The translations under genes and the position numbers were made by a program. A stretch of DNA of 64,000 bases from CAWJMN01 sp963844055 (GTDB lineage Bacteria; Planctomycetota; Planctomycetia; Pirellulales; Pirellulaceae), in assembly GCA_963844055.1 (NCBI GenBank), contig CAWJMN010000002.1:1674001-1738000 (forward strand). The letters run 5' to 3'. How positions within the stretch are numbered: the stretch's first letter is position 1; the number at the start of each line of letters is the position of its first letter. Below the pieces are notes generated by a model. That model was not told the origin of the DNA and made no database searches. It saw only the letters and a program-made list of their open reading frames with translations. Shown in pieces: positions 9,488-19,579 of the stretch.

Positions 9488-12400
9488 TCACTTAACCATC
9501 TTTTCAGGAACTAAAAACGTCACGGCGACGGGAAACATTCGGGCCTGCGGCTCGGCAAACCGCGCCCGGATCGCTTCAGTCTCTCGCTTGATTTCTTCGG
9601 GAATCTCTTTAACCCGAGCTCGCATGGCCTCTTTGTTACGTTCGTACCTTTCCGTTTCCGGATCATCAAATCCTGCGAGCCGTGATTGAATGTATTCCGG
9701 AGTGTCAAGCTCCTCCTCAATGGATCGCTTCAGTTCCGTTAGAATCGATTCGATATCTTTTGCTTCCTTCTCGGCACGAGCGCTTAGTGTACGGTGAATG
9801 GCAGCCTTCCGTTCTTTGACACGTGCTTCAAGGGACTCCGACAACCGTCCTTTGAGTTGCGGGTAAATCTCGAGAAGTACCTTTTTGACGCTCTCGGACG
9901 GTGAATTACTCGATTGCGATGATAGGGCACCTTCCAACTGTGACTGAGTCAACCGCCCTGCCCATTTGCCATGCTGAATGGAACCACCGGCTACAATAAT
10001 TTCTTCATGGAGACGTTGACTGTCACCGCCAATAGCCACGATTCGAGCGTGAGCAATGACGGCCGGTACGTCAAGTAAATCATTGGAAACAACGCGAGTT
10101 GTGACTCGCTGAAGTTTTGATCGCCCCTTGCCTGCCCAGACCTCTGCCCTGAGTAGTCGCAGGCACATTTGGGGAAGACGATGATTGAGATGCGCCAACA
10201 CTACATCATCCCTCCCTCTAGACACAGATTCATCAAAGGTGATCGGACGAATCTCTTTGGTATGGGGATGCTCAAGTCCCTCAGCACATGCGGACCAACT
10301 TCCTTTGAGAGGTGGCAACTGAAAGCATGGCTTACCATCTACGGTTCTCGTAGGCGTAAGAGGGAGTTGGCCGGCAAGTGCTCAGCCCAACTTGGACCAC
10401 TTGGTAAATGTTCTCAGGAGAGAGCCGAAGTTCTTTCCGCGTATCCCGGTACTGCTGCATGAGAGCCTGGACTTGCTTTTGCAGATCCCGCTCAAACTTC
10501 AACATCTTGCGTATCGATTCCGATTCCTTTTCTGCCTTCTCGGTGTCCAACCTTGTGCGATGGCCAAGCATCGCTTCTGAGACCTGTTCGGCGATGATCG
10601 TTCCGACCTTTCCCAGGTCTTCTCGAATCGTCTCGATCTTAATCGCCACTCGCATGAGAAACTCAAGGTCGGCTTCCATGTCTGAAGCTGTTTCGATCAC
10701 CTCACGGGCAGCACGCTGCTTGTATCCCTTTCCAACGAAGTGGTAGACGAGAACTTTGTCGGCCTTCTGTCCGTGGCGATCTACACGTCCGTTCCGCTGC
10801 TCCATGCGATTGGGGTTCCAAGGAATCTCATAATGAATGAGCCGGGAACAAAAGTTTTGGAAATCCAAACCTTCGGATGCAGCATCTGTTGCCAGTAGAA
10901 TACGAACTGGACTGACATCAGGGGAAGTTTGGAATGCCGCTTTAACTTCCTCTCGCTTGTCTGACTCCATGCCACCGTACATGGTCAAGAGTCTGTCGCC
11001 ATCGGTAAACCCTTCGACGGCAAGTACTTCCTGGAGCCAATTCTGCGTAGCCCTGTACTCAGTAAAAATAATAACCCGCTCCTTCGACCATTTGCCGTTA
11101 GGCTTGAGATGCTCTTTAAGCCACGCCACAAGCTGCCTGGCTTTAGAATCTCGCTGGCCGCGCGCTCGCTTCGCCCAATCCTTCATTAGTTGAAGTAGGG
11201 CTTTTTCATCAGCGGTTGTCTCTGCAAAGAGTCGGCTCAGCTGTATCTAATGCGTCACCTGTAGCGCCATCGTAGTCACCATCATCCGCGTACTCTTCAT
11301 CAAGCCGGTCAAGCTCTAGTTGAAGGGTTCTGAAGGTTGGCTTGGGAACATTCCTCTTAGCTGTTTGCAATGACTTTTCGTGTTGCTCGAGCGTGGTGAG
11401 AAATGCTGCTGGGCAGGAAAAAAGGCGTTTCTTAAGAGTCTTGAGAACGAACTCGGTGGCGAAACGTTCCGCCTGATCAGTTGCTCTAGAGGAACGTATT
11501 TTCGTGTATTGACGCAGCGCAGTATGTACAGCGCGCTCCTCGTCCGTATAGGGAACTTCTATTGGCTCCAAGACGCGCGGTGGAAAGCGGCGCATCCCCA
11601 GGTGATTATACGCGAATGCAGGATCACTTTTTAAGCGGCGAACCATGACAGCTTCAAGCTGCTTTCGATCGGGCTCAGCTCCACGCGAGAACCGTTGATT
11701 GTCCAGTAGCTCAAGCAGGGCACCAAAGCTCTCGCGATAGCCGTTGTGCGGAGTGGCCGTAAGGAAGAGCTTGTGCTCAAAATGGGGGACCAAGTCTCGT
11801 AAAGCCTGTGTTCGCAACGAGTCCGCCGCATACCGACCAACACCCGAGGGGGCACAGTTGTGGGCCTCGTCCACGATCAGCAGGTCATACTTACGAGGAT
11901 AGATTGGCTCACCTGGCGCGGGCAAGGTTTCCCGGAAGAGTCGAAGCGGCCGTTCGCGTTTTAGGAAGTCGATACTCGTAATGAGTCGGGGAAAGTGCGC
12001 CCATGGATTAACATGTATGCCGCGGCGACGACGAAGCTCACGCATCAAATTTGCGTCAACAGTACGAAAATCGAGACCAAATTTGTCTCGCATCTGGTCC
12101 CGCCACTGAATCTGGAGCGACGAGGGACAGACGATGAGAATCTTTCGGGCACGGTGACGGAGAATGAGTTCTAGCCCGACCATACCTGCTTCAATGGTTT
12201 TGCCCAAACCAACATCGTCTGCAATTAGCAGGTTGACCCTTGGCATCTGGATCGCCCGTACCACAGGGTCAAGCTGGTAATCTTCGATTTCGATACCACT
12301 TCGAAATGGCGACTGAATGTTTTTGTGATCTGCAGATGATGCTGCCCCCCAGCGAACGGCATCAAGGAACGCATCAAGTTTTTCCGGGGAATCGAAATCG

Positions 12401-12654
12401 GTTGGATCAGGGAGTGCAACCTTTTCAACGATCTTTGCCCCTGGCTCAATTTCCCAGACGACTTGAAGGTCTTCACCGAGTCCATCATCTTCAACAGACG
12501 AAAGAGTTAGCAGGTGTTGCGGCGTGGCAATCGGTGACTTCAGAGCAGAAGTAGGAAGACTGCTGCACTTCACTGCATTAACGACCCAAGGGCGTGACCG
12601 CACCTGGACTAGTTGCCCTTGTTCAGGGAGCGAGTTGCCTTGAGGGTTTGCCAT
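9488..12654 (-). CDS. drmD: DISARM SNF2-type helicase DrmD (two frame breaks)
   Basis: DrmD is the SNF2-family ATPase that defines class 1 DISARM. Walker A (DDVGLGKTIEAG) is near residue 145, the DEAH box (LLIVDEAHNCAP) near 260, and helicase-C motifs (TEYRATQNWLQ, DAASEGLDFQ, NRMEQRNGRVDRHGQ) near 530-630. A charged C-terminal coiled-coil-like region follows. Two frame breaks occur, at 11235-11241 and 10380-10386. Both lie in the coding heptamer GCTGAGC, and removing one base in each joins the pieces (DTA-SRLFAETTADEKALL and VGL-ALAGQLPL). The restored gene has 1055 codons, a normal length. It is the first gene of the DISARM transcript. Confidence 0.9.
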
Positions 12655-12876
12655 GTTGAGTGTCGGAGAGGTTTGGCGTTTTGACCAGAAGGAATCACGT
12701 TAGCTACGAACCTACTTCAGTGGCTAGGCTACAAATCGCGAAAGCAGGGGCCTGAATCCCCGCTTTCCAGCGGATTGAATTTATTAGAATAGCACATGGA
12801 AGTTATAGTTACGAGATTCCTCGGGACAAAAACTTGTGCCCCCGTTTGCCACGGCAATTTTGGATGGCACCGTGTT
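12655..12876. other. Spacer between drmD and mobile unit 1, with a hairpin
   Basis: 222 bp without a gene. A hairpin lies at 12741-12766 (AAAGCAGGGG, 7-nt loop, CCCCGCTTT) with one bulged A and no long T-run. It may end transcription arriving from the leftward HTH gene before drmD. The DISARM promoter should lie between it and 12655, but I see no clear -35/-10 pair. Confidence 0.4.
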
Positions 12877-13272
12877 TCACAACAGGAGTAATGTCTGCCA
12901 ACAAACTCTTGCCTGCTCGGTCCAATCAATGATTTTTATGATTGAGCGAAGCTTCCTCTCCGTCTCAAGTCGCCGGCTAGGAAAATCACCAAGAAAAAGC
13001 AGCATGGTTACAATTTCTGGTGCCAAATAAAGTAGCCCCATGATCTGCGAAACCCGGGCCGTACTGACTTGCCCCAGCCGGGCAAGTTCCGATTGATCCT
13101 TCACCTTGCCGGTTCGAATAAGCTCGTCAAAATGAATCGCCAAAGCCATTAGGCGCGATATCCGGGGAACTCGCTGCGGAGCGGTCGGTGCATTTCCGAC
13201 CCGCATTTTCTTTCGTCCCTTGGTCCCCCGCACAAAATGTACTCGCTTCTCTACCGTTACCTGCTCGGTCAT
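12877..13272 (-). CDS. HTH protein of the recombinase operon, copy 1
   Basis: 131 aa. The core (about residues 35-90) reads as an HTH: ELARLGQVSTARVSQIMGLL. Proteins of this type accompany DUF2924/serine recombinase genes and are thought to be DNA-binding partners. Its ATG overlaps the recombinase stop (ATGA). Residues up to LAPEI are almost identical to the copy at 54143-54562. After that point the two proteins diverge strongly, although both keep a loose LLF...R...W..Q..LL pattern. The change marks the left limit of the duplicated unit. Confidence 0.75.
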   Translation of the reverse strand: MTEQVTVEKRVHFVRGTKGRKKMRVGNAPTAPQRVPRISRLMALAIHFDELIRTGKVKDQSELARLGQVSTARVSQIMGLLYLAPEIVTMLLFLGDFPSRRLETERKLRSIIKIIDWTEQARVCWQTLLLL

Positions 13273-14588
13273 TGGTGCACCCCTTCCAACTCCTCATGGA
13301 TCGACATCGGAAAGATCCCGCGCGGTTCAAGCGTCACGCTCAGGTCTTTGGCCCTAGCGTCGTAGGCAACCTCGCGTACGAACGTTTGCACTAGCCATTC
13401 TTCTTCGGATTCACCGGGGGCAAACGCTGGCATTTGAGCCAGCGCCTTGCGATAGGCAGTTCGTTGAGTCGAATCCTCGTCCAGTGAACGAATCTGCTCG
13501 AGTACGAACTGCTCCACTTCCAAGGCCGGCAAGGGAGCCGAGAGGCAGGTACTCGCCCCCTGCTTCTTGCCATGGAGACAACTGTAATACCGATAGCGTT
13601 TAACGCCCCGACTGGTATAGGTGTGGCACATCGAGCAGTTGCACGCCCTACACCGCAATAGCCCGCGAAGTAGCGCCCCAGGCCGACTCCGGGCACGCTG
13701 CGCGGGGCTAACCCGATTTCCCGTGAGCATCGCTTGAACCTGCTCAAACACCCATGGGTCCACAATCGCCGAATGCTCCCCTTTGTGGATTTCGTCCTTA
13801 TAGCGAAGCTGACCGATGTAGGTCACATTCGTTAGTAGTTGATGCAGCGACGTGCGCGTGAAGGCACTACCCCCAACAATCGTCCCCTTCCTGGTCGTCC
13901 AGGCTTTGTTAACCCACCCGCGTTTGGCCAGCACCTCAACGACCGGCAATAAAGACCGTTTCTGCAGGTAGAGCTGATAGATATGCTGAACGCGCTCGGC
14001 CTCTTCCGGGTTCACCAACAGCTTCGAACCCTGCACCGAAACGTCATACCCCAGTAGCGGCCTTCCCCCCGACCATTTTCCCTTACGGCGTGCGGCCGCA
14101 ATCTTATCCCTGGTTCGCTCCGAAATGATCTCCCGTTCGAACTGGGCAAACGACAACAGGACGTGCAGAACCAGCCGTCCCATAGATGTGGCCGTATTGA
14201 ACTGCTGCGTGACCGAAACGAACGACACCTGATGCTTGTCAAACACCTCCATCATTCGCGAAAAATCTAACAGCGACCGACTAAGCCGATCCACCTTATA
14301 GACGATCACGCAGTCAATCTTCCCGGCCCGGATGTCTTGCACTAATTGCTGAAGGGCCGGCCGGTCCATGTTCCCACCGGTATAGCCACCGTCGTCGTAG
14401 CGATCAGGAACGCAGGTCCAGCCTTCCCGCTGCTGGCTGACGATGTACGCCTCGGCCGATTCCCGCTGGGCGTCGAGCGTATTGAATTCCTGCTCGAGCC
14501 CTTCTTCCGTGCTCTTGCGGGTATAGATGGCGCAGCGAACCACGGGGGGTACGGCCTGTTTTCCCAAACGGGGGTTCTGCTGAATCAT
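13269..14588 (-). CDS. Serine recombinase, copy 1 (intact)
   Basis: 439 aa, a large serine recombinase expected to catalyse integration or excision of the unit through a 5'-phosphoserine link. The catalytic Ser lies in AIYTRKSTEEG near residue 26. The resolvase core continues with DRLSRSLLDFSRMM and FAQFEREIISERTRDKI. A recombinase domain and a Cys-rich zinc ribbon (CRACNCSMCHTY) near residue 315 follow. The start overlaps the DUF2924 stop (ATGA), and RBS-like GGAGGTGG precedes it. This copy has an unbroken frame, unlike copy 2, so it is the likely active enzyme for both units. Confidence 0.93.
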   Translation of the reverse strand: MIQQNPRLGKQAVPPVVRCAIYTRKSTEEGLEQEFNTLDAQRESAEAYIVSQQREGWTCVPDRYDDGGYTGGNMDRPALQQLVQDIRAGKIDCVIVYKVDRLSRSLLDFSRMMEVFDKHQVSFVSVTQQFNTATSMGRLVLHVLLSFAQFEREIISERTRDKIAAARRKGKWSGGRPLLGYDVSVQGSKLLVNPEEAERVQHIYQLYLQKRSLLPVVEVLAKRGWVNKAWTTRKGTIVGGSAFTRTSLHQLLTNVTYIGQLRYKDEIHKGEHSAIVDPWVFEQVQAMLTGNRVSPAQRARSRPGALLRGLLRCRACNCSMCHTYTSRGVKRYRYYSCLHGKKQGASTCLSAPLPALEVEQFVLEQIRSLDEDSTQRTAYRKALAQMPAFAPGESEEEWLVQTFVREVAYDARAKDLSVTLEPRGIFPMSIHEELEGVHQ

Positions 14589-15064
14589 TTGCCACCTCCT
14601 TGCAGCTTAAAGAAGTGAAATCCGTTGCAATGATTCCCGGTGATTGCCTTGGCGACAGCGCTCAAGGAAAGGAACTTCTCGCCGAGATACTCAAAGCCCT
14701 CGACGAGGACCTTCACCTTCATTATTTGCCCCTTGTAGTCCCGGGTGATGATCGTTCCTGGCATGGGAACGCGTTTATCGGCAATTGCCGTCACAGGCGT
14801 TGGCTCGGGGTCTTTTCGCCCGGTATGTCTTGGCATCATTCGCCGCAGGTCTTCCGTACAAACCAGCTCTCTTGCCCGGGCTAGTGCCCGCTCGCTCAAG
14901 CCGCCATAGAGGTTGGCCTGCATCCGCCACAGGATGCGGCGGTAGAGGTAGTCACGATTCCGGGAGTTGGTCGTCTCCCCGCAAACCTCCAAGTACTTTT
15001 CACGTAAAGGACCTGTTTTAAGCTGCCGAAGGTAGGCCAGCTCTTTCTCCGCATTGAATTCCAT
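14585..15064 (-). CDS. DUF2924 protein, copy 1
   Basis: 159 aa. It matches the DUF2924 family, usually found directly upstream of serine recombinases in integrated elements. Features are an N-terminal helical part with RNRDYLYRRILWRMQ, and a C-terminal part with TIITRDYKGQ and FLSLSAVAKAITGNHCNGF, which looks like a small DNA-binding module. It is the first gene of the leftward operon DUF2924 - recombinase - HTH. Its promoter must lie in the divergent region 15065-15227. A role as recombination directionality or accessory factor is inferred from the linkage only. Confidence 0.85.
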   Translation of the reverse strand: MEFNAEKELAYLRQLKTGPLREKYLEVCGETTNSRNRDYLYRRILWRMQANLYGGLSERALARARELVCTEDLRRMMPRHTGRKDPEPTPVTAIADKRVPMPGTIITRDYKGQIMKVKVLVEGFEYLGEKFLSLSAVAKAITGNHCNGFHFFKLQGGGK

Positions 15065-15227
15065 CGTTGACTCCTTGAGATCTCGAACACCGTTAACCCG
15101 CTGGTCACAGAGAGCACGGTTTTTGGAGAAACCTCAAGGCCGCTGCCTAGAAACTATCGCAAATTTTGGGGCAGTTTCTTAGGATTACAAGTCGTAGCGT
15201 GTGGTTCTCTTGCGGAGGAGGAGTCGA

Positions 15228-16073
15228 ATGTCGGACGTCTTTATGAAAGAGCAACGTGCCACAAAGTTGGCGCAAGAGTTTCTGGCTGCGCATCAGTCAC
15301 AAGAGTACATGGAGGTCGGAATAGGAATTGGAAAAGACGTTGACCAAATGTCTACAGCACTATTTACACTTGCGAGCACGCGGCGCAATCTACCTTATTT
15401 TATCCAGCGCACCGACAATACAGTAACGCTCTCAGTCCACCTGATCGATCATAGCGAGTGTCTGTCAAGGATGGCGTTCATAAGCGGCTGGGCAGAAGAG
15501 ATCGAATCGTTTTGTATCAACGCTGCATGGTGCAGTGATCTCTTTAAACAACAACTAGGTCCAAAGCTCGCGTCAAAAAGGAAGCCTGTTGCAAATTGGG
15601 TAGAGATGATGGATTTTCGGAGGAACATGGAAGATCTTGAACTGGATCATTTGGAGGTTGATGATTGCGAGTTCCATTTTTTCACCTCCCCCAACCTCTT
15701 GGCCATCAGAACGATAGTAGGATGTTTCGGTGTATCAATACCTCTTTCGCAAGACCTAACGCAAGCGCCTTCATTTCACACGAAAGTAGGCCCTGAGCCG
15801 CCAAATCGCTTCTACTGGCTGGGAAACTATGTCGAACTCGAAAGAAAACCATGGATGGTTCTAGACTACTTATGGAACTGTCCTGAATGCGCCGCCCTGG
15901 AAGAGGAAGTCCGAGAAAAAGTCTGGGGCGATGATGGGACCGGGAAAGAAAAAGACGGGCGAATCCGTGGAGTGCAGAATTCGATTCGACTTACTTTCGA
16001 AGAGGCAGGGTTTCCCTATCGAATACGGTCTCTAAATGGCAGCATCGCTCTTAGAAAAGAATTCGGACGATGA
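15228..16073 (+). CDS. Winged-helix regulator, type 1
   Basis: 281 aa from MSDVFMKEQR. The run GGAGGAGGAG just upstream is a strong ribosome-binding site and decides this start over 15201. The C-terminal part (about 205-275) looks like an OmpR/PhoB-type winged helix: PWMVLDYLWNCPECA, then VREKVWGDD, then RIRGVQNSIRLTFEEAG. The N-terminal 200 residues are not recognised and have no phospho-acceptor receiver pattern. The counterpart in copy 2 keeps the same layout with very different residues. It stands upstream of the methyltransferase/terminase genes, so it is the likely switch for them. Confidence 0.7.
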   Translation: MSDVFMKEQRATKLAQEFLAAHQSQEYMEVGIGIGKDVDQMSTALFTLASTRRNLPYFIQRTDNTVTLSVHLIDHSECLSRMAFISGWAEEIESFCINAAWCSDLFKQQLGPKLASKRKPVANWVEMMDFRRNMEDLELDHLEVDDCEFHFFTSPNLLAIRTIVGCFGVSIPLSQDLTQAPSFHTKVGPEPPNRFYWLGNYVELERKPWMVLDYLWNCPECAALEEEVREKVWGDDGTGKEKDGRIRGVQNSIRLTFEEAGFPYRIRSLNGSIALRKEFGR

Positions 16074-16151
16074 CGGGACGGTAAATAAACGCCTTATTGG
16101 AGGAGTATGTGGGAGAGTAAATTTTTTAATTTGAAACAAAAATACCTGTGC

Positions 16152-16173
16152 ATTCCTGCGCAATTCCTGCGCA
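16152..16173. promoter_or_regulatory. Pair of 11-bp direct repeats upstream of ParB-methyltransferase 1
   Basis: ATTCCTGCGCA occurs twice in tandem (16152-16162 and 16163-16173), one helical turn apart. It lies 65 bp before the methyltransferase start and 79 bp after the regulator stop. OmpR-class winged helices bind direct half-sites with this spacing, so it is a likely operator for the adjacent regulator. Copy 2 has a different repeat with the same 11-bp period. Confidence 0.65.
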
Positions 16174-16237
16174 CCACTCAATAGGTTAGAGCCAGTTTGA
16201 GACCCATCAACTGGTTTTGATTTAGAGAGGAAGCGCT

Positions 16238-17560
16238 ATGCAAGTAGCAAATTGGCCCTTGGCCCAAGTGCGTCCGTACGAGACCAACCCCCGATTGAAT
16301 GACTCTGGCGTGGATGCCGTCGCAAAAAGCATCCAGGAGTTTGGCTGGCGACAGCCGATCGTCGTGGATGAGGCGGGAGTGATCATCGTTGGCCACACCC
16401 GCTGGAAAGCTGCCCAAAAACTGCAGCTAGAGACCGTCCCAGTTCACGTCGCAACCGGCCTAAGTCCTGAACAAGTAAGGGCTTATCGAATCGCCGACAA
16501 CCAGACTTCCAATCTTTCGGATTGGGATAACGACCTTCTGATGAAGGAACTGGCAGCCCTGGTCGACGCCGACTTCGACATGGGACTCTTAGGCTTTTCG
16601 ACCGACGAACTGCAAGGCTTCTTGCACCCCAATGGAGCCCCAGGAGAGACGGACCCCGATGAGATTCCTGCGCCACCCGACAAGGCCACCACAGAACGGG
16701 GCGATCTCTGGATTCTCGGTGACCATCGCCTCTACTGCGGCGATAGTGGATCGCCTGCGGATTTAGATCGACTTCTAGACGGTGCCAAGATTCACCTGGT
16801 CAACTCCGACCCTCCCTACAACGTCAAGGTCGAGCCCCGTAGCAATAATGCCATTGCGGCTGGGCTCAGTTCGTTCGCTGGTCCCAAGCATCATCAGGCG
16901 CTCGACCTGGCTCGTCATCCCGGCAAAGCCAAGGCGACCAAGAAGAAGTTGCGAGCCAAAGACCGTCCCTTAGCCAACGACTTCTTAAGCGACGAAGCGT
17001 TCGACAAGCAATTGGCGGCTTGGTTTGGGAATATGGCCCGGGTTCTATTGCCCGGCCGAAGCTTCTACATCTGGGGCGGGTACGCGAACTGCGCCAATTA
17101 CCCACCGGTGCTTAAGGCCTGCGAACTCTACTTTTCGCAGGCGATCATTTGGGTGAAGGAGCATCCGGTCCTTACCCGCAAAGATTTCATGGGGAACCAT
17201 GAATGGTGCTTCTACGGTTGGCGGCAGGGTGGACCTCACCAATTCCACGGCCCCAACAATGTGGCCGATGTTTGGTCGGTGAAGAAGGTGAACCCGCAGA
17301 GCATGGTCCATCTGACGGAAAAGCCCGTCGAGCTTGCCGTGCGGGCCATGCAGTATTCCACGCGCGCTGGTGAAAACGTGCTGGATTTGTTTGGGGGGAG
17401 TGGCTCCACGCTCATGGCGGCCGAGACCGTGAAACGCAACGCGTTTCTGATGGAGCTCGATCAACTCTACTGCGATGTGATCGTCCAGCGCTGGGAAAAC
17501 TTCACCGGGCGTAAGGCGGAACGTGTTCCCGCTGAGTCCCCTCAGGAAGTACCTGCGTAG
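16238..17560 (+). CDS. ParB-like domain fused to DNA methyltransferase, copy 1
   Basis: 440 aa. Residues 1-110 form a ParB/Srx-like N-terminal domain (PRLNDSGVDAVAKSIQEFGW, IIVGHTRWKAA). Residues 160-430 are a class beta methyltransferase: motif IV (VNSDPPYN) precedes motif I (DLFGGSGSTLMAAE), so it methylates N6-adenine or N4-cytosine. Such fusions are common in phages and phage-like islands, where they may protect element DNA before packaging. GAGAGGA upstream is a good RBS. A strong hairpin follows. Copy 2 differs at six residues only. Confidence 0.9.
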   Translation: MQVANWPLAQVRPYETNPRLNDSGVDAVAKSIQEFGWRQPIVVDEAGVIIVGHTRWKAAQKLQLETVPVHVATGLSPEQVRAYRIADNQTSNLSDWDNDLLMKELAALVDADFDMGLLGFSTDELQGFLHPNGAPGETDPDEIPAPPDKATTERGDLWILGDHRLYCGDSGSPADLDRLLDGAKIHLVNSDPPYNVKVEPRSNNAIAAGLSSFAGPKHHQALDLARHPGKAKATKKKLRAKDRPLANDFLSDEAFDKQLAAWFGNMARVLLPGRSFYIWGGYANCANYPPVLKACELYFSQAIIWVKEHPVLTRKDFMGNHEWCFYGWRQGGPHQFHGPNNVADVWSVKKVNPQSMVHLTEKPVELAVRAMQYSTRAGENVLDLFGGSGSTLMAAETVKRNAFLMELDQLYCDVIVQRWENFTGRKAERVPAESPQEVPA

Positions 17561-17577
17561 CCTTGTGGCATTTGTCA

Positions 17578-17615
17578 CCCGAGCGCCCCACGTCGCAAAA
17601 CGTAGGGCGCTTGGG
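17578..17615. terminator. Bidirectional hairpin terminator
   Basis: CCCGAGCGCCC (17578-17588) pairs with GGGCGCTTGGG (17605-17615), with one G-T position. It lies between the convergent methyltransferase and HARE-HTH genes. There is no long T-run on either side. The same hairpin is present in copy 2. Confidence 0.65.
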
Positions 17616-17629
17616 TGGCGTTTGCCGAA

Positions 17630-18067
17630 CTAGGTTGCCTCACCCACGAGTGCAAACCGTCCGGGCGAAGCCTTCTGGAATCGAGAGCCTGTTCCCTTCT
17701 CGTTGATCTCCCGCATCAGGGCGGCATAGAGAGTGGAATGCGGCGTCTTACCACCGGGGCTTGTCCAGTAACCCTTGGTAGCGATCCCTTCGATCAGTTC
17801 CTTGCAGTTGAGGGGACCGGTGGAATCGGCCAAGAGCTTGGCAGCAGCGTCCAAAGCACTCATCCCTTTTTCGGGCTGAGGCTTTTCCAGTTTCACGGTC
17901 CGGCGAATCGCCAGCGGAGCAGGTTCATGGCATTTTTTGCATGCACGAACTTCCCCCTCCCCTTCCCATTCGTGGGCACCACCTTGGGGACAAGGGATCG
18001 CCTTGGATGGACGTTTGCCGGCAGGTTTTCGATGAGGGGCTGGCTTGGACTTCTTTTTTGCGGTCAT
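17630..18067 (-). CDS. HARE-HTH domain protein with zinc knuckle, copy 1
   Basis: 145 aa. A basic Lys/Pro-rich start is followed by a possible zinc knuckle (a Cys at CPQGG, then ACKKCHEP). The C-terminal HARE-HTH-like domain (about 70-140) reads SALDAAAKLLADSTGP, CKELIEGI, and GGKTPHSTLYAALMREI. HARE-HTH domains occur in restriction enzymes and chromatin factors and are thought to recognise modified DNA. Beside a DNA methyltransferase this suggests a reader of the element's own mark; that is inference. It is convergent with the methyltransferase and divergent from the terminase operon. Confidence 0.7.
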   Translation of the reverse strand: MTAKKKSKPAPHRKPAGKRPSKAIPCPQGGAHEWEGEGEVRACKKCHEPAPLAIRRTVKLEKPQPEKGMSALDAAAKLLADSTGPLNCKELIEGIATKGYWTSPGGKTPHSTLYAALMREINEKGTGSRFQKASPGRFALVGEAT

Positions 18068-18193
18068 GGTCGTTCTCCAAAAAAACGGGGATGCGTCGAA
18101 ACAACAACATCACATGAGCCAGGAAACCTTCAAAACATCAAGCGGGATTCCGAGAGGATTCCATCAATACTTATCAGCTAAGGAAGGAACGTT

Positions 18194-18761
18194 ATGGGTA
18201 CAAAGCTTTCGAAAAAGCTTGAAGCGATTGAGCGTAGGAAGAAGGTTAGCGAACTCAGGCTCAAGGGATGGGGACAGGTCGAAATTGCCAACGAGTTACA
18301 GGTTCGGCAATCGACGATATCGCTGGACATAAAGCTAATCTGCAAGGCATGGCGAGAATCTTCGATTCGTGATTTCGATGATTCGCGTGAACTGGAGCTG
18401 GCCAAAATCAATAAAGTCGAACGTGAGGCATGGGCGGGCTACGAGCGTTCCCAGCAACCTCATCAATCCGCAACGACGGATGGGCAGGCCGGCGCAGAAG
18501 GCCAAACGTACGGTTCGGAATCAGTACGGCGATCCTCGATACCTCACCGTCATCTTGGATTGCAGCCAGGCTAGGCGTGAATTATTGGGCCTCGATGCCC
18601 CAGTAAAAATCGCCCCGACGACTCCCGAAGGAGCTCCGCTGACCAATGAGCAGCGAGTCGCTCATATCCAGGCGATCATCGCAGAAATTGGTCAATCGGA
18701 AGAATTACAAGCCAGCACACTTACCATTGAAGGAGCTAGTAGTGAACCTGGAACACCTTAA
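18194..18761 (+). CDS. Small-terminase-like HTH protein, copy 1, read in two frames
   Basis: Frame 0 (from ATG 18194) encodes an HTH of the terminase-small-subunit type: LRLKGWGQVEIANELQVRQS, then ELELAKINKVEREAWAGYERS. Downstream protein (DPRYLTVILDCSQARRELLG, LDAPVKIAPTTPEGAPL) lies in the +1 frame and ends at 18761. The change of frame falls between 18490 and 18501 (GGCGCAGAAG). Copy 2 has the same arrangement. Between copies, codon changes upstream are silent in frame 0 and those downstream are silent in +1, with one exception (Leu to Ser near the end). This points to expression across the junction. The next start, at 18742, overlaps its 3' end. Confidence 0.7.
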
Positions 18762-19579
18762 GAAAGCGCTGGAGCAAATGACGGATGCTGAATTACAGCG
18801 ACTGAGTCCGTTGTCAGCTTATGGAAGGATGGCAGTCACTCCCCATCCCCGCCAAAAAGAATTCCTCGACCTCAAATGTGAGGAAGCACTTTATGGCGGT
18901 GCATGTGGCGGTGGGAAGACGCAGGCCCTGCTGATGTATCTGGCAGAGGGTGTCAAAATCCCTGACTATTCAGGCATCCTCTTCCGGCGAACGCTGACAC
19001 AGCTTGAAAAGTCCAACGACTCTCCGATTACGAAGTCGCATACGCTGTTTCGTCCATTAGGGGGCAAGTACAACGCGTCGAAGTATCGCTGGACTTTTCC
19101 CAGTGGGGCGACGATCGAGTTCGGCCATCTTCCTTTTGAAGGGAGTGAGCTGAACTACCAAGGTCCCGCTTACCATCGAGTGGCCTTTGATGAACTGACG
19201 CAGTTTTCAGAGCATCAATACACGTACCTCTTTAGCCGTATGCGCATGCGGAAGGAATTTCCTGTGCGTATGGGAATCCGTGCGGCCAGCAACCCCGGCG
19301 GTCACGGTCATACCTGGGTGAAGAATCGGTTCGTCACTTCGGATGCGATCAAATCGATTCAGAGTACGAGCTATAACGAGCCTAGCCCGAAGAAGTTCAT
19401 TTTCTGGATGAACCCTGACCGGGCTTTTGTGCCGGCACGCGTTGCCGACAATCCCTCTTTAGATATCGAAGATTACATCGCTCGCATGCGAAACAATCTT
19501 ACGACCATCTTAAGGCAGCGATTGCTCAACGGTGATTGGTCGGCCGTGGAAGACGCGGTGATTCGCCCAGATTGGTTCC
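18742..19579 (+). pseudogene. Large terminase, copy 1, truncated
   Basis: This is the N-terminal ATPase half of a phage TerL. Start GTG at 18742 (MNLEHLKKALEQM) follows AAGGAG at good spacing. Walker A is GGACGGGKTQALLM, and the VAFDELTQFSEHQYTYLF block and ASNPGGHGHTW are as in copy 2. The DNA departs from copy 2 after position 19579, inside the linker to the nuclease domain, and the open frame runs on to 19725 with unrelated residues. The nuclease half is absent from the window here, so this copy should not package DNA. Confidence 0.9.

Larger units (their letters stand above)
15142..16203. other. Swapped regulator block in copy 1
   Basis: Sequence matches copy 2 up to 15141 (56432 there) and again from 16204 (57468 there). 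Between these points the two copies are unrelated at the DNA level (1062 versus 1035 bp). Each block holds one winged-helix regulator gene and the control region of the next gene. Confidence 0.85.
13015..19579. mobile_element. Mobile unit, copy 1 (truncated at its right end)
   Basis: A long direct repeat of 54305-60841. It carries recombinase, DUF2924, regulator, ParB-methyltransferase, HARE-HTH, small-terminase-like and large-terminase genes in the same order and orientation as copy 2. The methyltransferase proteins differ at only 6 of 440 residues. Similarity is broken by a swapped block (15142-16203) and stops abruptly inside the large terminase at 19579. The left limit is where the HTH gene 3' ends diverge. 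No att core was found. Confidence 0.85.

Noticed and set aside
1..12654. Plain decay of the DISARM locus to pseudogenes
   Set aside because: Four breaks exist but no in-frame stop, deletion or other damage was seen in the core genes. All breaks share one heptamer, and the same break occurs in BREX and XRE genes. Ordinary decay would not choose one sequence.
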